DNA of 5,957 nucleotides from an uncultured bacterium (GTDB taxonomy: Bacteria > Spirochaetota > Brevinematia > DTOW01): assembly GCA_937928175.1 (NCBI GenBank), contig CALFVP010000027.1, positions 1 to 5,957 of the forward strand. The letters are read 5' to 3'. The number at the start of each line of letters is the position of its first letter. Positions within the stretch are counted from its first letter, which is position 1. A program made the position numbers and the translations under genes. The notes under the pieces are model-generated. The model saw only the letters and a list, made by a program, of their open reading frames with translations, made no database searches and was not told the origin of the DNA. Shown here piece after piece: positions 1 through 5,473 of this stretch.

Positions 1-585
1 CCAAAATTCTTTGATGTTGACAAAGTTTTACTACTACTTAGAGAATTGGAAAACTTAATACATAATTCTAAAAACGAAATTGAAAAGTATAAACTTATAA
101 GGGATACAGCAATAATATTTTGTTTCTATCTTACAGGAATCAGAATCTCAGAATTATCAAATTTAAAAATTAAAGATGTTGATTTTTACAGTAATACAAT
201 ACTTATCAAAGGTAAAGGTAACAAAACGAGAGTTGTGCCACTTCATCCTTTACTTAAAGAAAAAATAGAAGAATACCTAAACGTAAGAAATTTACTAAAA
301 TCCAAAGATACTGATTTACTTTTCGTTGGTAACAGTAAAAAAGGTGGTATAAGCGTTAGACAATTAAGAAATATAGTATACAAATACACTTCAATTATTG
401 GAAGTAGATTAAATCCTCACGGTCTTAGGCATACGTTTGCAACTCATCTTCTTGACGATGGAAATGACATAAGAGTTATACAAGAAATCCTGGGACATTC
501 TTCAATAGCAACTACACAAAAATACATCCATACATCATTAAAAAAACTAAAGGAAGTTTACAAAAAATACCATTCTCACGCTTAG
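1..585 (+). CDS. Xer-type tyrosine recombinase (XerC/XerD-like), 5'-truncated by window edge
   Basis: Site-specific tyrosine recombinase, probably the XerC/XerD class that resolves chromosome dimers at dif. The frame is open from base 1, so the true start lies upstream; 194 residues are visible of a family that is usually about 300, so the N-terminal DNA-binding domain is mostly missing. All six catalytic positions can be seen, numbered from the window edge: Arg48 in TGIRISE (142-144), Lys72 in KGKGNKTR (214-216), His140 and Arg143 in HGLRH (418-429), His166 in LGHSS (496-498) and the nucleophile Tyr175 in TQKYIH (523-525). The C-terminus KKLKEVYKKYHSHA matches the typical Xer ending (LREVY..HPRA), which favours a housekeeping Xer protein over a phage integrase. 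XerC and XerD cannot be told apart here. An apparent TTG start at 46 is only an internal codon. The gene looks intact. No dif-like site was recognised nearby. Confidence 0.93.
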   Translation, partial: PKFFDVDKVLLLLRELENLIHNSKNEIEKYKLIRDTAIIFCFYLTGIRISELSNLKIKDVDFYSNTILIKGKGNKTRVVPLHPLLKEKIEEYLNVRNLLKSKDTDLLFVGNSKKGGISVRQLRNIVYKYTSIIGSRLNPHGLRHTFATHLLDDGNDIRVIQEILGHSSIATTQKYIHTSLKKLKEVYKKYHSHA

Positions 586-607
586 ATTTTTGATTAACAA
601 AAGTTTT

Positions 608-630
608 AATATTTTTTTGTTGAAAATATT
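608..630. repeat. AT-only inverted repeat (8-bp arms, 7-nt loop)
   Basis: AATATTTT (608-615) and AAAATATT (623-630) are perfect reverse complements separated by 7 nt. A second overlapping pair, AACAAAA (596-602) and TTTTGTT (615-621), shares part of the same tract. The stems contain almost no G or C and no T-run follows the outer arm, so this is a poor terminator. The right arm overlaps the -35 box of the promoter that follows, so it could be an operator, but in DNA this AT-rich it may be chance. Confidence 0.3.
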
Positions 631-648
631 CCGAGAAACTTTTATAAT
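620..648 (+). promoter_or_regulatory. Sigma-70-type promoter for the DUF4912/lipoprotein operon
   Basis: TTGAAA (620-625) is followed after exactly 17 bp by a perfect TATAAT (643-648). Transcription would begin near 655, leaving a leader of about 30 nt before the ATG at 685. Spacing and both hexamers fit the vegetative consensus (5/6 and 6/6). It separates the downstream operon from the recombinase gene. Confidence 0.75.
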
Positions 649-673
649 TAGTATGAAAAATCGATTTAAAGAT

Positions 674-679
674 AGGAGG
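674..679 (+). promoter_or_regulatory. Ribosome binding site of the DUF4912-like gene
   Basis: AGGAGG lies 5 nt before the ATG at 685, a near-perfect Shine-Dalgarno match that fixes this start. Confidence 0.85.
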
Positions 680-684
680 TTTTT

Positions 685-1749
685 ATGAAGGATTTATCCT
701 CAATGACAAAGGAAGAACTTATAAAGTTAGCAAATGAAAAAGGTATTAAAGTCAATTCAAAAATGAAAAAGGATGAAATAATTTCGTTAATTAGTGGCGA
801 GAAGATATCACCCCAAAGGGCATCTTCACAAAAAGGGTCAGCACCATCAAAAACCAAAAAAATTCTTGAACAGATAGAAAAATCTATTGAGAACATTTCT
901 TCAACTGCTACGTATGTAGAGGAACCAAAGGTAGTATACTTTGCTGAACCTACAAAGGAATTACCACACGAATACGGAGATACAAAAATAGTATTCTTAG
1001 TACAAGATCCGTATTGGACGCACGTTTACTGGGAGATATCTAACAGCAAAAGAGAAGAATTAGGGTTACTACCAAGGGGAGAACATGGAAAACAATTAGT
1101 TTTAAGAGTTTACGATGTTACCGGTGTAGAAAATGTGTTTAATGGACTAAATGCAAATTCTTTCTTTGATGTATACGTTAACGATTACACTAACAATTGG
1201 TATGTAAACGTTCCTGAATACGACAAAAGTTACTGTGTTGATTTGGGAGTTATTATTAACGGAAATTTTGTAGTTATAGCTAGATCAAACATAATCAGAG
1301 TGCCAAGGGGTAGTGTCTCACCTTACTATGACGAAGAATGGATGATAGTAACTGACGATATTCTCAAAGCTTCGGGATTAGGAGCATTGCACGAAGTTGT
1401 TGGATCTGGTATGATAATTAGAGAACTGGAAATGCCTTTCAATATATCTTCAGCTGAATTTATAAGTTCATTTGCTATTCCAGAAAGACCACCACAAAGA
1501 AAAGGTTTCTGGCTTGAAGTACATACCGAATTAACTGTTTACGGACAAACCGAACCAGATGCAACCGTAACTATATTCGGAGAAAAGGTAAAACTAGACA
1601 AAGACGGAAAATTCTACCTAAAAATGTATCTCCCTGATGGAATAAGAAACATACCAATAGTTGGTACTTCACAAGACGGATCCCATTCCATCACCGTTAT
1701 ACCTATAGTCGAGAAAAAAACAGAACGATACGAAGATATAAAAAAGTAG
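685..1749 (+). CDS. DUF4912-like protein with N-terminal Rho_N/SAP-like domain
   Basis: A 354-residue protein without signal peptide or membrane helix, so probably cytoplasmic. Residues 1-37 (MTKEELIKLANEKGIKVNSK, then KKDEIISLI) look like the SAP-like Rho N-terminal helix-turn-helix fold, a nucleic-acid-binding module. Residues 38-92 are a low-complexity, Lys/Ser-rich linker. Residues 95-222 match what I recall of DUF4912: VFLVQDPYWTHVYWEIS near the start, then LVLRVYDVTG, a Tyr/Trp-rich NWYVNVP stretch, YCVDLGV and an RVPRGSVSP end. Residues 276-345 form a beta-rich, Ig-like tail (LTVYGQTEPDATVTIFGEKV, DGKFYLKMYLPDG, then DGSHSITVIPIV). The function of DUF4912 is not known to me; the domain order suggests a nucleic-acid or polymer-binding scaffold, which is inference. 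The gene has its own promoter and strong ribosome binding site. The next gene starts 39 bp after its TAG and is probably co-transcribed. Confidence 0.82.
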   Translation: MKDLSSMTKEELIKLANEKGIKVNSKMKKDEIISLISGEKISPQRASSQKGSAPSKTKKILEQIEKSIENISSTATYVEEPKVVYFAEPTKELPHEYGDTKIVFLVQDPYWTHVYWEISNSKREELGLLPRGEHGKQLVLRVYDVTGVENVFNGLNANSFFDVYVNDYTNNWYVNVPEYDKSYCVDLGVIINGNFVVIARSNIIRVPRGSVSPYYDEEWMIVTDDILKASGLGALHEVVGSGMIIRELEMPFNISSAEFISSFAIPERPPQRKGFWLEVHTELTVYGQTEPDATVTIFGEKVKLDKDGKFYLKMYLPDGIRNIPIVGTSQDGSHSITVIPIVEKKTERYEDIKK

Positions 1750-1778
1750 CACCAAAAACTACTCTCTTACATAACCCT

Positions 1779-1784
1779 AGGAGG
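1779..1784 (+). promoter_or_regulatory. Ribosome binding site of the lipoprotein gene
   Basis: AGGAGG ends 4 nt before the ATG at 1789. It supports this start, which also gives a complete lipoprotein signal peptide. Confidence 0.8.
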
Positions 1785-1788
1785 AGAA

Positions 1789-3045
1789 ATGGTAAGATAT
1801 TTGTTAATTTCAGTAATTCTCTTATCAAACTTTTTACTAACATGCTCTCCACCAAAAGATAACGTTAAAGATTGGAAAGGAAAAATAAATTCTACTATAA
1901 AAGTTTACGAAGTGGAAGGTGAAGGAGAAGAATACTTTGAAGCTAGAAGAAATGCAATAGCAAACGGTGTAAGAAAATCAATAATAGATATAATAGGTGA
2001 AGAAAAATTCAATATAAACAGAGAAATCCTTAGAGAAAAAGTACTTGAAAATAAAAAGCTAATTTCCGGTATTTTTGAATTCTCAAGCACGGACATTTTA
2101 AACAGAGGTAACAAAAAGGTAGTCAAAGGCATAGTAAAAGTAAACGTTGATGCTTTAAAAAACTACCTAAACGAAATTCAACTTGGTAAATCCCAAACAC
2201 AAACATCAAAAGAAATACCAAATGAAAAAGATACAGTAACTGGTGAAAATGGAAAAACATACCAAGAAGTATTTTCTCCAAAAGATAACTCACCGATTTA
2301 CAATATTTCATTTTTGGTTTTTGTGCCAAACGATAAAATCTCTAAACTAAAAGAAGATGAAGAGTATAAACTTTTTATAGAAACAATTAATTCAAAACTT
2401 TCTTTCTACGGTTTGGATTACATTGACTTCAATAGGGTAATGAATTTATCAAAAAAATTTGAAGCTTTATACGAAGAAAAATCTGGAGAAGCGATGTCTC
2501 TATCTCAGAAGCTAGCTCAAGATCTGAAAGCAAACGTATACATAGAAGCAGATATTAATACTACATACAATTTTGTTTCAGGTAATAACGTAGATATAGT
2601 AGTTAATGGAAGTATAAAAGCGTACGACTCATCTACAGGTAAAGGATTAGGAAGTACAATATTTTCAAAGAACAAAAAGTCAAATAAAGGCATATTCGTT
2701 GCTAAAACGAAAGCAATTTCAGAAATTGTAGATAACGAACTACCTAAACTTTTAAAAACTCTAGAAGAATACTTTTCAAAAGGAGTAAAAATAGAAGTAA
2801 ATATAATAGGATTCAGTGATATCTTAGAAGAAAAAGATTTCATAACAATTATTGATTCTTTACCAGGTATAGAAACTAAGAAAAGAAAGAGTATATCTGG
2901 CAATATGTCAACTTACGAAATAGTATATAAATCCGGTTCATCTCAGTTTATAGATGACCTTATAGAAGTTATTTCAAATCATCCTAAGTATTCAAAGATC
3001 ACAATAGACCAAGCAGCTAACAAAGTTATCATAAAACTTAAGTAA
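1789..3045 (+). CDS. Predicted lipoprotein with LPP20/FlgT-like N-terminal domain
   Basis: A 418-residue predicted envelope lipoprotein. Residues 1-19 form a short lipoprotein signal: Met-Val-Arg, a hydrophobic stretch, then the lipobox LLTC with Cys19 as the lipid-attachment site, followed by Ser20. Residues 36-130 (VYEVEGEGEEYFEARRNAIA, then a long helix, then KKVVKGIVKVNVDAL) resemble the LPP20/FlgT N-terminal fold, in which an EAR..AI helix follows a first strand. Residues 131-168 are a Ser/Thr/Lys-rich linker. Residues 170-325 look like an alpha/beta periplasmic domain similar to those in CsgG/LpoB-type proteins: SFLVFVP, a helix, YGLDYIDFNRV, KLAQDLKANVYIEADIN, then DIVVNGSIKAYDSSTGKGLG. 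Residues 333-418 form a last small beta-alpha-beta module (VKIEVNIIGFSD, DSLPGIETKKR, STYEIVYKSGSSQFIDDLIE). Similarity is by pattern recognition only. Its TAA is immediately followed by the stop of the opposite-strand gene. A flagellar or envelope-assembly role is possible but unproven. Confidence 0.8.
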   Translation: MVRYLLISVILLSNFLLTCSPPKDNVKDWKGKINSTIKVYEVEGEGEEYFEARRNAIANGVRKSIIDIIGEEKFNINREILREKVLENKKLISGIFEFSSTDILNRGNKKVVKGIVKVNVDALKNYLNEIQLGKSQTQTSKEIPNEKDTVTGENGKTYQEVFSPKDNSPIYNISFLVFVPNDKISKLKEDEEYKLFIETINSKLSFYGLDYIDFNRVMNLSKKFEALYEEKSGEAMSLSQKLAQDLKANVYIEADINTTYNFVSGNNVDIVVNGSIKAYDSSTGKGLGSTIFSKNKKSNKGIFVAKTKAISEIVDNELPKLLKTLEEYFSKGVKIEVNIIGFSDILEEKDFITIIDSLPGIETKKRKSISGNMSTYEIVYKSGSSQFIDDLIEVISNHPKYSKITIDQAANKVIIKLK

Positions 3046-3501
3046 TCATAACGTTAAAGCTAAAAATACTAGCGTTCCAATAAAAAACGTAAAATGTATT
3101 ACACCAATCAAAACTAATACGGTGAATAAAATCAATATGAATTTATGCTTATAGTAATTATAACTCAAAATAAACTTTCTCAATACTGGTAAAGCCATAA
3201 TTGATACTGAATGATTCAAAAAGTATACAATTCTAACAAATAGAGTACCATTTATCTCTGTAAAAAGTACTTGCATTGTTTTTGGTAAAGGTAAATAAGA
3301 ATAATTTAAAAAAATAACTCCTAATAACGTCATAAGAGAAATCAGAAAAATAAATATTAAAGGAGTTTTTTTGTTGTGTACTTCTTTCATTATGTTATCT
3401 ATAAGAATAGGTTCAACAAATTTAGATACTAAACTACCAAAAGCATAAGAGAATATTACTAGAATAGTGTGAATCCAAAGTAAAGATACAGGTAAAAACA
3501 T
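3046..3501 (-). CDS. Small integral membrane protein, four predicted transmembrane segments
   Basis: A 151-residue very hydrophobic protein of no family I can name with confidence. Likely membrane segments are about residues 5-26 (VSLLWIHTILVIFSYAFGSL), 47-66 (PLIFIFLISLMTLLGVIFLN), 86-106 and 120-150; the last is long enough to be one or two helices. Basic residues (KEVHNKK, LRKF, YYKHK) lie in the loops. A DUF4149/TMEM205-like family is a loose possibility because of the small four-helix layout, but no signature residues prove it. It starts one base after the stop of the upstream GHKL gene (TAG, T, ATG) and has no clear ribosome binding site of its own, so it probably depends on translational coupling and may act with that protein as a membrane sensor or anchor. 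Its stop TGA directly abuts the convergent lipoprotein stop. Confidence 0.78.
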   Translation of the reverse strand: MFLPVSLLWIHTILVIFSYAFGSLVSKFVEPILIDNIMKEVHNKKTPLIFIFLISLMTLLGVIFLNYSYLPLPKTMQVLFTEINGTLFVRIVYFLNHSVSIMALPVLRKFILSYNYYKHKFILILFTVLVLIGVIHFTFFIGTLVFLALTL

Positions 3502-3502
3502 A

Positions 3503-4126
3503 CTATTTATATTTTTCGTATTCAGGGCTATCAGGAAAGTACTTTATTGCACAAACTTTATTACCTTTTTCATTAAAGTATATTCCTCCGTTCCAGTACT
3601 CTATAGCTGCAAATAAAGCATTTCCTCCATCCATCTCATTTACATTTCTACCTCTCCAAGATATGAAATTCATTATATTTTCAAAATCTTGCTTAAATAT
3701 AGATATCGTTCTAGCAAGATTAAAATTATTCCAGTCATCTACTTCCTTAAAACCCTCACCTTCATCCACTACTATCACCTTTACTCTATTTTCAAACGAA
3801 TACCAAACCTTAACTTTTTTATTAATATCGTTCTTATTACCGTGTCTTATAGCGTTTTTTATAAGTTCACATATCTGTTGCTCTAACAAATTAGCTTCTT
3901 TGTAATGCTCAGGGGCATCCTTAACTATAAACATCGCATACTCTCTTAACCTGTTTATATCACTCCTAAATTCAATATAATTCATTTTATCAACCTTAAA
4001 AACCTCATGATCATCGGATAATACTATCAGCTGTCTTATCTCTAATACATCTTCATCCACTTTAACTATAAGAGTATTATTATTCTTCTTACCAACTATA
4101 GAGTACTTGTAAGGTACCTCAACCAT
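3503..4126 (-). CDS. GHKL ATP-binding protein, RsbW-like anti-sigma factor/serine kinase family
   Basis: A 207-residue cytoplasmic protein whose C-terminal two thirds form a HATPase_c_2-type GHKL fold. The N box is ELIKNAIRHGN, with Glu87 and Asn91; the G1 box is DEGEGF (Asp121 to Gly125), where the Asp contacts the adenine; a Gly-rich G2-like segment DGGNALFAA occurs at 166-174. Residues 1-70 are a separate N-terminal part of no clear family. In RsbW-type proteins this fold binds ATP and holds a sigma factor or phosphorylates an anti-anti-sigma partner; neither partner is encoded in this window, so the exact role is open. About 39 residues separate G1 from G2 (including FISWRGR), more than in textbook RsbW. 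The start at 4126 is forced by an in-frame stop two codons upstream (TAA, GGA, ATG). Co-transcribed with the membrane protein behind it. Confidence 0.83.
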   Translation of the reverse strand: MVEVPYKYSIVGKKNNNTLIVKVDEDVLEIRQLIVLSDDHEVFKVDKMNYIEFRSDINRLREYAMFIVKDAPEHYKEANLLEQQICELIKNAIRHGNKNDINKKVKVWYSFENRVKVIVVDEGEGFKEVDDWNNFNLARTISIFKQDFENIMNFISWRGRNVNEMDGGNALFAAIEYWNGGIYFNEKGNKVCAIKYFPDSPEYEKYK

Positions 4127-4133
4127 TCCTTAA

Positions 4134-4138
4134 CCCCC
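4134..4138 (-). promoter_or_regulatory. Possible ribosome binding site of the GHKL gene (G-run)
   Basis: Read on the minus strand, GGGGG lies 7 nt before the ATG. It could pair with the anti-Shine-Dalgarno CCUCC with one G-U pair. An AAGGA directly touches the start codon and is too close to work well. Confidence 0.4.
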
Positions 4139-4160
4139 ATTTTTTTTAAAAATTGTATTG

Positions 4161-4190
4161 AGTATAAAAAAATTATCGTTACCTTTTCAA
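4161..4190 (-). promoter_or_regulatory. Sigma-70-type promoter of the GHKL/membrane protein operon
   Basis: On the minus strand TTGAAA (plus 4185-4190) is followed after 18 bp by TATACT (plus 4161-4166), a 5/6 match for both hexamers. Transcription would begin near 4154, giving a leader of about 28 nt. The position fits the divergent gene arrangement. Confidence 0.62.
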
Positions 4191-4212
4191 GATTGTAAAA
4201 GAATTTCAACTT

Positions 4213-4239
4213 AAAATGAAAGTAAATAACTTTCACTTT
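4213..4239. promoter_or_regulatory. Dyad symmetry, candidate operator in the divergent promoter region
   Basis: TGAAAGT (4217-4223) and ACTTTCA (4229-4235) are perfect reverse complements around a 5-bp AAATA core. After one mismatched pair (4216/4236) the symmetry continues with AAA (4213-4215) and TTT (4237-4239), so 10 of 11 arm positions match. It lies just upstream of the minus-strand -35 box and about 74 bp before the plus-strand start, a suitable place for a dimeric regulator of both units. As RNA it could form a hairpin, but GC content is low and it is not followed by a proper terminator tract. Confidence 0.5.
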
Positions 4240-4312
4240 TCTACTATAAGGTGTATTTTCATTCATTTTCTCTAATCTCTGAAAGCGTAACAAACTTGAA
4301 AAACTCTTAAAA

Positions 4313-5461
4313 ATGCTCTACAATAAATTTGTGATAAAGAAAGTTTATCTTATTTTAGCAATAATTTTAATTATATCAAACAGCACAACTTTTGGACTAA
4401 AAAACCAAACTATAACTATATTACCCAAAGAGGAGAATGATAACAAAATATGCTTATGGTTAGAAGCAGAGTTATCAGAAAGCGATAAAGTAAACGTATA
4501 CCATTCTTTTGAAAATCCAACTATAGGCAACGAAGCTATGTTCATGGTAAACAAAAAACTCTCAGGATTACTAATAGTAGAAAAAAGCAACATTAACGTG
4601 TTCACAACAAAAGGACTTCTAACAAACCTTACTATAACAGAAACTAACATAAAAGACATTGTAAAAACAATAACTCAAATATTCCCTCCTAAGGAACCAG
4701 AAAAAATAATTAAAGAAATTACAGAGATAGACTACATAAGTCCACTAGAAGAAAAAACACCCAAGCATAGTTTATCTCTACAAATGGGTTACTTAGGAGA
4801 AGAAATATCTTTCTTGAAATACGAAACTAACGATTTTGAGCAATATTATAGAGATATAGGTAAAATTTCTCCAAAAATTCCAGCAGTTTACATAGGTTAT
4901 CACTTTGACAGTAGGTATTTTTCTTACTCATTAATATTTAACTTAACTCAAGATTTATCAAGTTTTGGAGTAGAGTTAATACCAGGTTTATGGTTATTCA
5001 AAGGATTTATGTTTTTAGGATTAGATGTATTTCTTGAGAATACCACACGCATTACCATCAATAGTAATCTAAATTTATACTTATCTCCAAATACCAAAAT
5101 AACTTTATTAACTCTGTCTATTACACCATTTATAAAATTCAAGTTATCAAAAGATGATCACATAGGAATATCTCCATTACTACTCTTTAGATTAGGTATT
5201 AGTCATAGAATTGATTCAGAACAAAATTTAATTCTACAGGAAACAGAACTCCAAGATCAAGAACGTAATACTCCTAAGTTTATCGGTTTATGCACTTACT
5301 TTGAACTTAAGATGATAGAAAACGTATCGTTAGTACTATCAACAAAAATATTAACACCCCCTGTAAATAGAAGTATGAAAATTATTACTTCAAATACAGA
5401 ACTAATTCTTTTACAAGAAATATTCTTTACAGGGAAAATAGGTATAAAATACAAGTTTTAG
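4313..5461 (+). CDS. Predicted secreted outer-membrane beta-barrel protein with N-terminal alpha/beta domain
   Basis: A 382-residue protein of no recognised family. Residues 1-29 look like a signal peptide: Lys-rich start, hydrophobic VYLILAIILII, then SNSTTFG. Residues 31-125 form a small alternating domain (TITILPKE, a helix, KVNVYHSF, a helix, GLLIVEK, NINVF, then a helix ending ITQIF), similar in outline to TolB-N/CsgG-like periplasmic domains. Residues 126-150 are a Pro/Glu/Lys-rich linker. From about 152 on, short amphipathic strands recur (SLSLQMGYLG, AVYIGYHF, YFSYSLIFNL, GFMFLGLDVFL, NSNLNLYLSP, FIGLCTYFELKM) and the chain ends GKIGIKYKF; a terminal aromatic strand is typical of outer-membrane barrels. 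No clear Shine-Dalgarno site precedes the ATG; the in-frame GTG at 4331 would give a tidier signal peptide (start IKKVYLIL) and is an alternative start. No convincing promoter was found for this strand. The next gene follows after 12 bp. Confidence 0.68.
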   Translation: MLYNKFVIKKVYLILAIILIISNSTTFGLKNQTITILPKEENDNKICLWLEAELSESDKVNVYHSFENPTIGNEAMFMVNKKLSGLLIVEKSNINVFTTKGLLTNLTITETNIKDIVKTITQIFPPKEPEKIIKEITEIDYISPLEEKTPKHSLSLQMGYLGEEISFLKYETNDFEQYYRDIGKISPKIPAVYIGYHFDSRYFSYSLIFNLTQDLSSFGVELIPGLWLFKGFMFLGLDVFLENTTRITINSNLNLYLSPNTKITLLTLSITPFIKFKLSKDDHIGISPLLLFRLGISHRIDSEQNLILQETELQDQERNTPKFIGLCTYFELKMIENVSLVLSTKILTPPVNRSMKIITSNTELILLQEIFFTGKIGIKYKF

Positions 5462-5465
5462 AGGT
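5460..5465 (+). promoter_or_regulatory. Ribosome binding site of the last gene
   Basis: AGAGGT overlaps the TAG of the preceding gene and lies 8 nt before the ATG at 5474, which supports that start and suggests coupled translation. Confidence 0.6.
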
Positions 5466-5473
5466 AAAACTTT

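Noticed and set aside
596..621. AACAAAA/TTTTGTT inverted repeat next to the Xer gene as a possible dif or attachment site
   Set aside because: The arms are 7 bp with a 12-bp centre, unlike the 11-6-11 arrangement of dif, and the arms do not match the known XerC/XerD arm consensus.
596..630. Rho-independent terminator after the recombinase gene
   Set aside because: Stems contain almost no GC pairs and no T-run follows; the region is better explained as promoter DNA.
1..684. Integrase plus flanking region as an integrated mobile element
   Set aside because: The recombinase C-terminus matches housekeeping Xer proteins, no direct repeats or tRNA gene are seen, and neighbouring genes do not look like phage or plasmid genes.
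1773..1788. Shared string ACCCTAGGAG at 1774-1783 and again near 5530 as a possible repeat
   Set aside because: It is only about ten bases; the first copy is explained by the ribosome binding site and the second by the codons for the end of the signal peptide.
3049..3076. Imperfect hairpins (TAACGTTA; GCTA/TAGC) near the convergent stops as a terminator
   Set aside because: The arms are 4 bp long, overlap each other and lie inside the membrane protein coding region without a T-run on either strand.
4216..4275. 19-codon plus-strand reading frame (starts MKVNNFHF) that could be a leader peptide
   Set aside because: No ribosome binding site precedes it, it begins inside the palindrome, and it has no codon run suggesting attenuation.
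4096..4293. 65-codon minus-strand reading frame spanning the divergent intergenic region
   Set aside because: It overlaps the start of the GHKL gene in another frame, covers the predicted promoter, has no ribosome binding site and its translation shows no domain or consistent composition.
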